Source of the DNA: Pelobates cultripes
Taxonomy: Eukaryota > Chordata > Amphibia > Anura > Pelobatidae
Assembly (NCBI GenBank): GCA_933207985.1
Contig: OW240917.1
Span: 96,644,385-96,708,384 of the forward strand
Length of the DNA stretch: 64,000 bases
Direction of reading: 5' to 3'
Shown here: piece after piece, positions 35,645 to 47,949 of the stretch
How the letters are laid out: each line of letters begins with the position of its first letter
How positions within the stretch are numbered: position 1 is the first letter of the stretch
Made by a program: the position numbers and the translations under genes
Notes under the pieces: generated by a model
Seen by the model: the letters and a program-made list of their open reading frames with translations, nothing else
Databases searched by the model: none
What the model was told of the DNA's origin: nothing

Positions 35645-36850
35645 CATTGAGAAAGCTTGTACATTAGCGCTTTTATATAAAGAAGCAATCAAGGTTGCAT
35701 ATTGGTCAGCAAGTATATATCATCTTTACTACATGTTCAGAGTCAGACAGGCTGAAAACCTTGTATTTATTCTTAAAGTGATTTTCATAAACAGATGTGA
35801 TTCATCACATTTTCTTGAGAACCACAGAGAAAACCAATGCCCATGCCACAACATAGTTTACAATCTGTTACACACCGCAGAAATCTGTTCTATATTACAT
35901 ATCAAACACTTTAATTCAAGGACATAATTCCATACAAGATAGCAAATTATACAGGAGATCTGTGATGATTTTGTTCAATAAAAGAGCACATGAGAGATGG
36001 CACAGGTTTATTTTACCCTTTGTATCTTAAGATGTATATAAGTTCAACAAGGAAGCAGAGCTCCCACACTCCCTTTACTTTGAGGTTCCAACTGTTCACT
36101 ATGTAACCTATATTTCTTATATGTTTCAAGTGCATTAATGATAAGCTTAGAACACTCATTATATAAGCAAGTCTCTGCATCTACATATTTGGGATTGACA
36201 AAAATATTTCTTGCACAATTTCTATGTTGTTAGCATTGACATGTTTAGCCTCAATAGCATTCAGAAGCATAAGAAAATGTGTTTTTTATTATAGAAATGC
36301 TCTGAATACAGTGCCTAATAAGCATGATGCGAGACTAGCTTTTATAATAATAATTTTCTCTTGCTAAACACAACAGTTATGGTTTCCACAAGTGTTTTGT
36401 GCATCTTCCACTATTATGTATTTCCCCATTAAAGCAATCTTATTAGTACTTTTTTTCTCACCTTTTCCATTAAGCTGGTCAAAGTATTAGGAAAACGCAA
36501 GAATTGTAGAATATGGCTACAGGCTAAGAATTAACTGTTATATCCAGCAATACATAGAAACAATTTGTTGCAGTTATACAATGTAACAATCATTCTGCAA
36601 AAGACAGTTCTGAGAATGCATCACTGATTTTACACTTTATATTGGGAAATAGATCTATAATAATATGTTCTCTTCATCGGGAGAAAACAAATTAATGGAA
36701 ATGATGAAGTCCTTCCATTGTTACATTGAAGTTGACTAATTACTGCCCTGTTAATACAGATTTAAATGCAGTATATCTTTACTGACTTACTTTGGGTGAC
36801 CTCTTGCAGTTTTTTTATATATTTATTTATATACAGTATTTTAGCATGTA
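35645..36850. other. No gene seen
   Basis: No coding or RNA gene could be supported in this AT-rich stretch. Confidence 0.4.
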
Positions 36851-36853
36851 ACA

Positions 36854-37819
36854 TTATAGAAGGACCCTAAGCACCAAAAAAAACTTTACCTTAATCAGGT
36901 AGTTTTGGTGTATAGAACATGCCCATGCAGTCACACTTCTCAATTCTCTTTGCTTATGCAGCCCCTGCCACACCTCTCCTGCTTGCTATATATACAGCCT
37001 CCCTAAATACTTCCTGTAAAAATAAATCTAATTTTTAAACTACCTTTATTGCAAAGGGTGTTTAATTTAGAATGTATTTTCTCCTGCTCTATTAATTGCT
37101 GCAGCAGCCTCCTGTGTATAATTAAACAGAGCAGAAGATAGGAACTTTGAAAATAAACATACTTTTGTCTCTCTAACACTGTTGCATGTGTACTTTATTC
37201 ACTACATCCCTCTCTCTCCCAGACTGCATGCCAGAAGTTACTGCCAGCTAGTAAGAAAGTAAGGAGAGGAGTGGACTAGGGGGCAGTCCCCAGAAAGTGT
37301 TGAGCAAACGCATCATGGTTAGACACATTTGTGCCAAGCTCAGGGTGCTGAAACAGCACTGTATCTTAGTTGGCAATACTGCATGATTGGCAGGCAGCCT
37401 GGCATGCATTCATGCCAGGTTGACTTTGTGATTATTTGGGCAGAACCACCCCTTTCATGGCAGGTCTGCTCCTTTCGGAGGTGCCAGTTATAAGAGTCGA
37501 GTCAGATATCTATGCTTTTACCCGGCCCACCAACATCCTGCTTCACCAGACACTGCTGGTAAGGGGTATAGAAATTGCTTGAGAAATTAAAGCGAGGGAC
37601 AAGCAGAAGGTATGTGTTTTCTTATAGATCCTGTGAGTTTCCCTCCAGCACCACCTTCACAAGATATTTGACACTTGGGAGGTATAAGTTTTTGTTTTTT
37701 CTGTCTATAGAATTCTGTAATTAGGCCCTTTATAATTGTCAGCACCAGGTCCAATGAGCTTTTAATGTGGCTCTGAGGGATATGATATATACAACAAAAC
37801 TGCTTCATTGTCTCTTTAA
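36854..37819. mobile_element. piggyBac-like TTAA MITE, ~970 bp
   Basis: The left end, AAGGACCCTAAGCACCAAAA, followed by the foldback ACTTTACCTTAATCAGGTAG and TTTTGGTGTATAGA, is a diverged form of a common frog TTAA MITE end. The right end reads CAAAACTGCTTCATTG then TCTCTTTAA. The interior shows CAGCCCCTGCCACACCTC and CACTTCCTGTAAA-like blocks shared by such elements and no transposase. Confidence 0.6.
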
Positions 37820-37824
37820 GTCCA

Positions 37825-40800
37825 CTGGAAAGTGAAATGTATCTTAGCTAATCTACATCTTTATTTAGCAGTTCAACAATCCAATATAACTCCAAACAAT
37901 GAAACCAGGTCTGTTTGTAGTTTGACATTACCATTCGGTCTAGAACTTCACATGATGTTATTGTGAACTTCTAAATAAACCTTTTTTAAATTAAACCCTT
38001 GCTTTTACCTCAATATCACTAGAGCAACTCCCACCAAAGATTCTCCTTTAGTCAATCTATCATTTGTGCTTTAAAATTATCTCATATCAATATACTTGGG
38101 TATTTGTTTCCTTCTGACTTGCAATTTGTCCGAATTTGGGCTGTTCATTTGATAGGTTGATATCCAGAACACTGAGGTGACATGTAGTCGAATTACAAAC
38201 CTAACGAAATTTGCAATGACCAAGCATGTTTTATATTCGGCATATGTTTTGAAGTACATTGATTGCCCTATTTTCACGAACTGTTAGTTAATCTAATTTG
38301 TTTTGCAAATCCACTTTTCATTACCAAAATTCTGCCAAACTGAACAAGCATATCGAAGAAATGTGGCATCCCACATTTTTTGGGGGAAGGTGGGGGGAGG
38401 GTGGTGGGATGATTCGGCCAATCCAAATGTTGTCACAGTACACAAGTCTCATTATCACTCATAATACAGCCTAGACTGTATTAAGAACTGCTTAGGCAAT
38501 TAAATTATTATTTTTTTTAAGATGGTTCACAACACCCATTGTTAGAGATAACCAGTTACATTTTTGTGGAGGAATTTATATTTATATTTTTCCTCTAATC
38601 AATGAAGTAAACTCAAATCAATGTTATGTTCAGAGAACCCAGATAGAAATAAAAAAAAACTGGTAGACATAGGTCATAACAGGACATGGCTAACAACAAT
38701 GTTTAATGTATGTTTAGGTAGCATGAAGGGGAATAGTACATGTCTAGAATACTTTCTCTATACTTTTATGCCCCTATTGCAGCCAATATCATTAACAAAA
38801 GAAGTATAGATGATGAATTCAGGTGTACAATGTCAATAAAATCGATAGCCAGGTGAGATATTTTTCCAATGTTCACGTGTCCAATTTTCGTGATCTGACA
38901 AGAACCCAGTGTGGTACTTTGCTACCAATGCCTATTGCTCTAGACTTTGATATTTTGAGTGATAAATATGCACTTCTGCACCACACTGCCTTAAGAGTAA
39001 TTATTTACATATTTGCAAATTTTCTGTCTGCAAGAATGAATTTACCCACACATACCTGATATTTCTCATTAATAAGACATTTTTATATGCAGAAGCGAAG
39101 ATGAAATTAAACAAGCATCCTGCATTAAACAGTAATGAATAGGCCTCGCTGTGAGTAATGCATGTTAAAGTGGTGAAACTGTCTGTAAGTAGAAGATAAC
39201 TGCTAAATAACATTTAAAGATATATCTAAAGCTGGTGGGTGAGAAGTGTATACATCTCTTCAATATTTTATATTTTGTTTTTTATATCTATGGCGAGGAT
39301 TTTACCTACCCATAGAAGGAAACAAGTCTGCACCTATATCCCAAGAGTGGGGATTATTCTACTCCAAGCCATACGCAAAGCGCCATTAGAGGGCTCTAAC
39401 AAATGTGTGTGCATTTTTATACTATTTATTACGTTTTGGTTTCCTTACATATTGCACAGTTTTTTTGCTCTTGTGTTTGTGACATATGCACACCTAAGAG
39501 AGAGCTCCCTATACTGTTAGTTTATTTCCTTCTGTTTTTAATTTGGAAATTTGACATACTGCACCATATATTTCTCCTCTCTTTTCCCATTACATGCCTC
39601 TTGTAATTTGATGACCGCTCCAAGGTCCAAAGTTCTTCTCTAAGCATCTCCTCTATGCGGGGTTAGATGTATGCACCTAGTGAATTTGATGTCATGAGGA
39701 CCCATCACAACCCCTGGTAAATGACCTTGGCCAGTCCGAATTATGAGACTCAGTTTCTTGATCATTGCTGCGCAGCCCCTGAAGGAACATCGTACAATGA
39801 GACCTGGTACTTCACAGAAAGAGGAGAGATGCTCAACTTGGGAGTACAAAGTGAGTGCCGGGCAGAATGGGTGGCTTACACATTGAACCCATTTGTGTTT
39901 TTTTTCTACTTAGTTTTTTTTTTTTTGGTTGTTTTTTGTTTTTGTTTTTTTTTACTTATTTTGCGCTTTCTGCATCTTAGAATGCATTGTGATAGTCTGC
40001 ATTGTGGCCCTGAACAACTTAAATTGATTTTTGGCATTCATTCCCATTCACAAATCAAGGTAGCCTCAGTGGCATGCTAAGCTTGTAAGAGCTTACATAT
40101 GACACCACACAAAGTGTAGGATTTACGCAAAAAACTAAACAAAAACAGGATTATTTTGCAACCACAAAATCACACTGTCATCAAGTAAATAGCAGTGGTG
40201 CCACTGTTTCTATAGAGCTTTTTCACTCTGGACAGAAGCTTGTTCTTTACTAGTGTAATGGCTGAGATAAACATAGTCATGATACCATATATTTTTGGTT
40301 TTGGATTTAAGAAAATCAAGTTGCTAATTTTAGACAAAAACTCTTGAGCTGAAAACATCTAAGTGAATGCCTTTAACCTAAATGCTAGATGTACATTTAC
40401 TGCATAATGGCCTGAATATATGATATAATTTATTCAGCATGAAATAGTTATCTAATGTTACTGGTCACAGAGCTCGGTGAATCAAATTAAAAGGAAGCTG
40501 CAGAACAAAATTCAAAGATATTCACTAACTTATTATTAATGTGCATTGTTGATTAAAGCATATCGAGCTGTCATTATGTCAATATACAATTTAACTTTCT
40601 GCCACAATATATAAATATTCATGAGATCAAGTGCATCATATAATCAAACAACTTCAAGATTTTCTGTATTATTTTGCATATGAAATTGTTCTGTGTAGTC
40701 TTGATTAAATTAAAGAATAATTAAGCATGTGAATATCTTCTTTGTGAATATACAATAGTGTGCCATACCTCGACAGAAGTAAATCAATAAATGCAAAAAT

Positions 40801-41005
40801 AAAGACTTACCTAGTAATATACAGGGTAAAAGTGCAGTGTGCCTCTTGGCAGGCAAGGATTCTCAGGTATAGGACACTTTAAAATGATGTCAATGATAAA
40901 TGCTCCGTATACTGATGTATGCATTGAATATATTTAAGTAATTCCCTTTCCACCTAATTTATTTCTCCAAGCATTAATCACTCTTGTTTCTTTCTTCTTC
41001 ATTAT
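37825..41005. other. No intact gene; possible PLE tail relic at 39.24-39.65 kb
   Basis: Mostly AT-rich. CCAAGAGTGGGGATTATTCT and ACTCCAAGCC near 39341-39372 resemble PLE 3' tails, but no ribozyme core accompanies them. About 40540-40740 is non-repetitive and dense in AT-rich homeodomain-like words (TAATTA, TTTGCATA, TGATTAAA), so it is a candidate conserved non-coding element next to the putative exon at 41009. Confidence 0.3.
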
Positions 41006-41008
41006 TAG

Positions 41009-41076
41009 GCATCTTTACCCATTGAGCCGAGCACTCAGAAAGAAATCAATTTTACTAAAACAGACTAAAGCTAAAG
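41009..41076 (+). CDS. Candidate coding exon A (68 bp), unidentified gene
   Basis: The acceptor is strong: CTCTTGTTTCTTTCTTCTTC then ATTATTAG. The donor is AAAG|GTAATT. Of the three frames, one is open throughout: one leading base, 22 codons (HLYPLSRALRKKSILLKQTK...), one trailing base. Entering at phase 1 and leaving with one base, it can join the exon at 51763, which needs two leading bases; the junction codon would be GAA. The peptide is basic and has no recognisable domain. A 68-bp open segment can arise by chance, so this rests on splice signals and phase fit. Confidence 0.3.
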
Positions 41077-41283
41077 GTAATTAATTGCACGTATTCTTCA
41101 AATTATATTAGTTGAAATGTACAATTAAAAAGCTTGTTTGCAATACATTTGGCCATATAGATGGGAATGTCAGAGAACAAAATACTCTATTTAGTGTTAG
41201 TATGAGAAAAGAAATAGAAATTCTATGCACACATAGTTTGTGTTTAAAAACCCAACAAAAACAGTACGTACAATATATATATT

Positions 41284-41335
41284 GTACATTATATATATAT
41301 TAAAAAAAATATATATATATATGTATATATATATG
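41284..41335. repeat. (TA)n microsatellite
   Basis: Interrupted TA/AT runs directly left of palindrome 3. Confidence 0.85.
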
Positions 41336-41406
41336 TAATCCTGGAAAGTCCCGCACTCAATTTGCCGGTCTTGTACTTGCCTCGGTGCTACCTCAGCCGT
41401 AATAAA

Positions 41407-41668
41407 TATCGAAGAAAAACGAGTGCACTCCAGAGGTCTTATTTTTAGAAAAATGACATTAAATTTATTGCAAAAATGTGTAGTAATACAACATGATCTA
41501 GTCGACGTTTCAGTCCACGAAGGACTTTTATCAAGAGGTCTTGATAAAAGTCCTTCGTGGACTGAAACGTCGACTAGATCATGTTGTATTACTACACGTT
41601 TTTGCAATAAATTTAATGTCATTTTTCTAAAAAGAAGACCTCTGGAGTGCACTCGTTTTTCTTCGATA
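41407..41668. mobile_element. Head-to-head palindrome 3, hammerhead-like
   Basis: Two 130-bp arms (41407-41536 and 41539-41668) around GG, with only about two mismatches seen. Reading outward each arm has TTGATAA, stem AGTCC/GGACT with loop TTCGT, GAAA, CGTCGACTAGATCATG, then a stretch ending CTCTGGAGTGCACTCG. This is a hammerhead order with the first box changed at two positions. A single left extension (41336-41406) carries CCCGCACTCAATTTGCCGG. TA repeats border both sides. The long open frames on both strands here mirror one another and come from the palindrome. Confidence 0.8.
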
Positions 41669-41688
41669 TGTATATATATATATATATT
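41669..41688. repeat. (TA)n microsatellite
   Basis: Short TA run immediately right of palindrome 3. Confidence 0.85.
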
Positions 41689-41689
41689 T

Positions 41690-43630
41690 TTCAGCTATTC
41701 TATGTTTTAAATATCCTGGTGTAAACCTCTATATTAAACAAAACTGATCCACAACTGTTCTATTTTAATCTATTATTAGTGTCCATTTATGTCAGTACTA
41801 AAGAACATCTCTGTAATATGTAATTATCTCAGTATATTCAGATTTCAAATAAATCTATATTTATTTTAATCAAATGCACGATAGATAGCATTGGCAATCA
41901 TTACAGTGACAAAATATACAAACAACATATAAAGTATTTTTAAATGCTTATTTATGCTGTGTGTTCACACAAAATGCATATTACCATGACATAATGGCAT
42001 ATCCTGAATATAAATTACTAATTTTCGATTCATTTGTGACAGTAAACAACAATGTTTAAAATATGTGCTGGCTTAAATCCACTCTTATTTTACGACAACT
42101 TGCAGGCGTTATGCTAAGCTGTACCATGATATAAGCACCACATATAAATGTTATATTACACAGTGTAACATTCATGCTCATGTGCCTGGTTTTAAACGTT
42201 CTTAGTCTATCTATTATTTATTGTTAAACAAATGATTTTGGAAATCTCTTTTTACATATACTTACTATTTCAAGTTAAATTTGAACGTAACCCCCAGACA
42301 ACTAAAGCACTTCAGCTGTGTGAATAGTATGCTCTCTCTTTTTTTTTTTTTTTTTTTTACAAAGATTGCAGATTTCAATAGAAATTAGCACTTTTATAAA
42401 ATCACCTTGTTGTCCATCAGAAAACTGGGCCTGTTACATCCTGGTTGTTTAGCTCAGTGGAACTGAACTCAAGAGGCAGGAAACTGCTCAGAGCACCTGC
42501 CTTGCATATACTTTTCATTCAACTGCACTTTGAAGATTGTGATTGGACAGCCATAAAGAGTCTGATCTGAGGAAGAAGGGGAGGATAAAAAAAAATGAAC
42601 AAGCAAAAAAAGCATTAATTAAAAGCATTAAACATGTGCTTGTTTTTATTAGGGGTATATTGAATATACAGCTTTTTTATTTTTATTTTTTTATTTTTGG
42701 ATTTAGGGTGCCACAGTAGTATCCCTTTACAACAAACACTAAAAAATATAATAATGAAGCCCTTCATGCTTACTTCAAAAAGGCAAAAGAAGAATGCATG
42801 CAGAAGACACAAAAATTTAAAAAATTCCTAATGGCTGCCAACAATGTCTCCAGTAATTATAAAAAAGGTTCTACCCCAGCATCGTCATTAAAGAAGCATA
42901 TGTTGCTGGGTTTATCCTGTCAAACATTAATGCTACATCAACATGTTGAGGATATGCTCTGCGTTAACAGTGCAGAGATCATTTTTTCATCAGCTACTTG
43001 AAAGACAGCTTTTTCAAGTCGACTGTAAAGCAGCACTACAGAGTCAGAGAGCATCGAGAGGGTTCCTATGATTTTTTTTCATCTTGGTGTATTTCTTCCC
43101 ATACTCCGCTATTAGAGAAAGACATAAATGTATGCCAACTTTAATCATTTAGTTAAACCAAAAAAAAACACTTTTTTTCAACTGACCTTCCATCAAAAGG
43201 TGGCTGCAAGCACGGCATCTAGTGGACAATGCCCTATGTAACAAACTACTAGACTTGTATGGCGATAAACAATTTGGTTCTTCTGAATCACATAAGCAGA
43301 AAAAAAACAGGATTGCAGTTCACACTGTTGTAAGCCTCGGTCATATTTCAGTACTGAAAAAAAATTTGTGAAGTAATTCAGGCAGTCATATATATATGAA
43401 CCACGGGATAGCCTGTCCCAAACCAACATTACTGTAGGTCAACGTTTTTGTCACGTCCCTAAATGGAAAAATGTAAATAAATTACACTAACTGTCCTATT
43501 TTTGTCCTACCCTCACGTCCCTATGTCAACGCTAATGAAGTATGCTGTAATTCAAATACTCTTACAAGAAAAAGAAAAATGTTCACAGTGTTTAAAAAAA
43601 AAAAAAAAAACCCACTTAGCTGCCAGCTTC
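41690..43630. other. No gene seen
   Basis: AT-rich. The open frame at 42798-43001 (KTQKFKKFLMAANN...) has no recognised domain and could be part of an unclassified repeat. Confidence 0.4.
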
Positions 43631-43636
43631 TATCAC

Positions 43637-43765
43637 AGAGGAAGGCATCCTTTGGCACTCCAGATATTGTGGACTACATCTAACATAACGCTCTATAAGT
43701 GATAATGCTGACAAGCATCAGGGGAGATGTAGTTCACAACATCTGGCATGCTGAAGCTTGCCTTT
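43637..43765. mobile_element. Foldback MITE, CACTCCAGATGTTGTGGACT type, copy 1
   Basis: GGCACTCCAGATATTGTGGA then CTACATCT (left) faces AGATGTAGTTCACAACATCT then GGCATGC (right), around a short centre. The whole unit is one imperfect hairpin. A second copy lies at 51326-51430. The type is common in frogs; the parent transposon is probably of the hAT class, but that is inference. Confidence 0.65.
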
Positions 43766-43769
43766 CCCA

Positions 43770-46060
43770 GTTCTACCACCAGAAGTGGAAGGCATGGCCA
43801 CACTGCAAAAAACACTTCAAAGATAGACATTTGAAAACATTGCAACCACCATCGGCTACTACCATCACATTTTCTTTTACATTCTTTATTTTTGGGGTGC
43901 GGTGTCATATACAAGCTTTAGCAATGACTCATGCATGCATGGTCCTGTACAGCATGAGAATTTCTAATGAAGCGTTTGCAGTGTGCGAATTCAGAACACC
44001 AGGGAGCTAAAGCACAACAGTGGGACAGAACCCCAAAATCAGAACTGTCCCACCTAAAGTGGGATAGTTTGGAGGCATATTATTTTGCCGTAAGTTTCTG
44101 AACTGTAATGAAACAATACCCACTGGATTCATCACAGCAGGCAACTCAATATGATTTACTAAAGTTGACAATATTCCAATATAAAAAGGTATTGATATCT
44201 TTATCCCTTTACATGAAACAGTAGTGCTAGTGTTGCTCATCTGTATGATGATTAAAGCATTATATGAAGAATATTTATAACTATAGTTTAATAATTCATA
44301 ATATACATATGCTTTGCACCTTTCTTTTCTATCAACTGCGACTGTAAAGGGAGTGTATAGAAACCAAACGTTGCATAGAACCTTTTTAAAAGTCTTGAAA
44401 ACATTTTCTAAGTAGAATCTTGACATTTTGTGCATAGATTCCCATTTTACAATTCACATTATCCAAGTCTATTTGAATGTACAGGACACGGTAGGGTGTT
44501 ATACATTGAGAGGTAAGGCAACCAATATAATTAGACATAATTAATACATGCTGTGATTCTTGTACAGATGGGTTATTTTAACAATTAAAAGAAGAGGGAT
44601 TAAATAATTAGAGGCAGACCAAATGCTCCAAGTCATAAATGTGTTCTGAATAAATTCTGATAAAGATTTACTACATTATTTTAACCCCTCCGTGTAATTC
44701 CCTTGAAAAAAGACAAAGACTTTTATTCTCAGGTATAAACACTAAAGGTCAGAGTGAGGTCATTGACTCACACTATTTCCTAGAAAAGTTTAAAAAGTAA
44801 ATGATTTTGGTTGCAGAAGAATGGAGAGGGGAGACCAAATCTGATTACACCAGTGGAAGTTGACTTATGGGGCTTTTCCACTCAGGGAACGTCTACTAAG
44901 CCATGCAGTTTTTCAGAATCCCTGGGTGTTTGTGTAGAACCTGCATTAATATACATGGTCCACCACCTTTGAGTCATGTATTGAGTAAAGAGAATCTGCA
45001 TTGAAATTATAGGTCCACCAACCCTATTCCTGTAAAACCCACATCCTGCCCTGTATTTTCTGCTAACTTAATCCGATGTATTAAGCCCCAGAACAAATAT
45101 GAAATCACACTGTGTTCAGCATCACAAATCTAGAGAAACACAGAGCTTGTAAAGAATGGTCCAAGGTGCTCACATGTCCAGCTGGTCTCCAAGGTCCTGA
45201 CACCCATCAGCTGCAGGGGTGGGAGGTGACAGAGGACCACTAGAAGCTGTGGAATTGCTCTGAATAAAGAGTTAGATATAACACAATGTTTTCTAACATA
45301 CAATTATCACAAAGGTGTAAGGTGTAAAAAAGTTTTTTTTTCCCTTTTCCATACTTTTTACCTTCGTTCCTCTTCTCTTCCCATCCTTCTTTTCTTCCTC
45401 CCAACTTTCCTTTCTTCTTTCATCCAATATAAAAAATGCATAACAGTGATCCTGCTTAATGTTGAGAAACAAGGACAGCTAGGGTAATACATTGCCCAGC
45501 ATCATCTTAAATGTCATATTGGTAATTTCTGCGATAGAAATCATTTAAAATTAAACAGTGTTTTCTTGTTTTATACACCAGCATGTGTCATCATTAGCAG
45601 TAGGACATAGACACAGCAACTCTCCATATAAAATCAATATCCATCCATAGAATAATTGGTATGCAAGTCCAAAAATATCTATATGTTCCACTTTCTCAGT
45701 TTAGTAATGGTGCCTCTCAAAATAAATTAATTGATTTCCTATTTTCCTAGTAGTATCTTTGAAACTTAAGCGCTATGTAAAATTGTTTTAACTAAAGTTT
45801 GTTTGCAACATAAATAATCAAGACAAGTCTTTAATTGAACCTTTGCAGCAACTAAAACTTTCTTTTAAAAAGGTGATTTATTTTAACAGTTCCATAGCCA
45901 GCTGTACAATAATTTAAAAAGCAGTAATTCATAACACAGATTAATTAGGTTTTATGTTTAATTATTTTAGCACCCATTAAAAGGATCTAAAAACCCACAG
46001 TAATGTTTTTCCTATTAAGGACAAATGACATTTTTAGATTCACAATAATCTAATCAGTGA
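43770..46060. other. No gene seen
   Basis: The minus-strand open frame of 142 codons at 44007-44435 overlaps a dispersed repeat motif (GTGGGACAGAACCCC and CTGTCCCACC near 44020-44055) and has no domain. About 45780-46000 is non-repetitive with homeodomain-like words (GATTAATTAGG). No gene could be supported. Confidence 0.35.
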
Positions 46061-46065
46061 CTATT

Positions 46066-46200
46066 ATTATTATTAACTTATTGTGCAGTGCTTTACAATA
46101 TTAAAAAGGGGAATCTTTAACGTAAAATAAGACAATTACAAAGTGTTACAGGAGCAATAGGTTGATGAGGACCTATGCTGTGTTTTTGTGGGCTTAGTAT
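46066..46200 (+). repeat. Dispersed repeat, GCAGTGCTTTACAA type
   Basis: TTATTATTATT lead, then GCAGTGCTTTACAATATTAA, then ACAAAGTGTTACAGGAGCAA and TAGGTTGATGAGGACC. This matches the same common repeat type as 24073-24205 and preserves more of its 3' part. Confidence 0.6.
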
Positions 46201-46204
46201 ATTT

Positions 46205-47575
46205 CTTTACTGTCACAGTTGCTGAAATTCCCTTGCATTCCTACTTAATGATGATTTGGAATGTAGCCCACAAGCAGTCTCTTCAGGAGTCGTGTACAGG
46301 GCACAAGAGCTGTTGGTGTTTCACGGTGGTAACTGCCTGCTGTAAGTCATTATATACAGCAGCTGGCACGTACTACACTTTGATTTATGCTGATTTTACA
46401 TTTAATAAGGACTGTGGCCAATGCCATTACCTGCAAGTAGTGTATCAGTATGGTTAATTAGATGGGGGGTTTGGCTAGGTTAATTGCAATAGGCCTAAGC
46501 ACTCATGCACTGTACATTATTCCCCACTTTACTAGTAAGTCTACACCTGGCATATAAATTATTTTTCATATATAATTTCCTGCTCTATTGTAAAGCTTAG
46601 TTAGATATCCAAAGCATATTTAAGTCTCCGTCAGTCTGATAGTATAAATTTAGAACATCTGCTACCTAAAATAAATCAGAATTCGGAAAAGCTATACATG
46701 TTTGCCATGAAATGCTTCTAATTTCCAATTCATTTCTTTACAAGTTAAGCCAATAGTGTATGGTTTTTATTTAGATTTCTGTGATAAAAAGAAAAGCAAG
46801 CTTAATAAATGCAAATTTGCTGCAATGATTTCTTATTAGTTGGCAACTGTTTTTCATATGTCATTTATTTTTTGATGTTTAAGGAAAAGGAAAAAAAAGA
46901 AATAAAAAGAAATAAAATTAAAGAAACAGATAAATTAAATATTGCACCTAGCCAGAGAAGCATGCTCCATAAGGAAAAAACATAGGGTTTATTTACTAAA
47001 TGTAAAATGGAAGTGAATTGACTTTAAAATTGTAATTGTACATTTCCCCTTCTCTCTCCCCTTCTCTAACCCCCGGAGGACATGACCAAGTGGCAATTAA
47101 CCATTACGGCAACCCAAAATGGTTAACACACCATGGTTGCACCTCATAGGGAGTGATATAAAACTTCATCCAAAACAACACAGAAGGGCACAGATCAAAA
47201 CAGAAACTTAAAACAAACACTTAAAATTTGAGCCCCTTCAACGTCCATCACGTTTTAAAAGCACTTCCTGGGCCAGTATGTCCATAAGGCGGCACAGGCA
47301 TCCACCTTAGGGTGCCTGAGCAGGGGGGACTCCCCTCTGACTGGGGACTTGGGTTTTTCAACTGCTGGGGATTCTGGGAGAAGAGCAGTGGAAGTCACGC
47401 CCGCTCCTCCTGACATCGTCATGAAGGGCCAGCCGACTTCCCTGGCTGCTCTGTGCTGGCTGCAGGCTCCTGCTAAAGGCTCATGCTCCTAGCTCCAGCT
47501 CCAGGCTCCTGCTTTTTCCCACTTCTCCCTGGCCCAATGTAAGGTGGGGGTTACACTTACAACAGTTATTTTTTT
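46205..47575. other. No gene seen
   Basis: No gene is supported. 46700-46870 is non-repetitive and could be a conserved non-coding stretch. From about 47250 the DNA becomes GC-richer (CCTTAGGGTGCCTGAGCAGG), leading into the next minisatellite. Confidence 0.35.
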
Positions 47576-47579
47576 GTCA

Positions 47580-47945
47580 GCCCATGCCCCCCTCTAAAGC
47601 GCCTGCCCGCTTTCTATAGCCCCTGCCCCATCTACAACTCCTGTTCCCCTTTCTATAGCCCCTGTGCCCCCATTTAAAGCCACTCCCAACACCTGTGCCC
47701 TCCCTTTTACAGCCCTGTCCACCCCTTCTATTGCCCCTGTGCCTCTGCCCACCCTTTCTATAGCTTCTGTGCCCCCTCTACAGCCCTGCCCCCCTCTAAA
47801 GCCCCTGTGTCCCCCTGTACAATGTCCCCCCCTAGTGTGTGCCTCCCCTACAGCTCCTGCCCTCCCACAGACCTTTTCCCCCTTTGTACATTCCCTATCC
47901 CCCCTCTAGAGCCCCTGTACCCCCATCCACAGTACCTTTCCACCA
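47580..47945. repeat. C-rich minisatellite
   Basis: Imperfect ~18-22-bp units of the form TCTATAGCCCCTGCCCCC. It is similar in layout but not in unit to the one at 14.5 kb. The proline-rich open frame across it is not a gene. Confidence 0.8.
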
Positions 47946-47949
47946 GGAA

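Noticed and set aside
41197..41710. Open frames of 151 and 95 codons on opposite strands with near-identical peptides
   Set aside because: They mirror each other because of the palindrome; the peptide arises from the ribozyme arms.
42436..42500. tRNA-like A-box (TAGCTCAGTGG)
   Set aside because: No B-box or cloverleaf could be found downstream; a single A-box match is expected by chance.
44007..44435. 142-codon minus-strand open frame
   Set aside because: It overlaps a dispersed repeat motif, shows no domain, and has no matching splice or promoter context.
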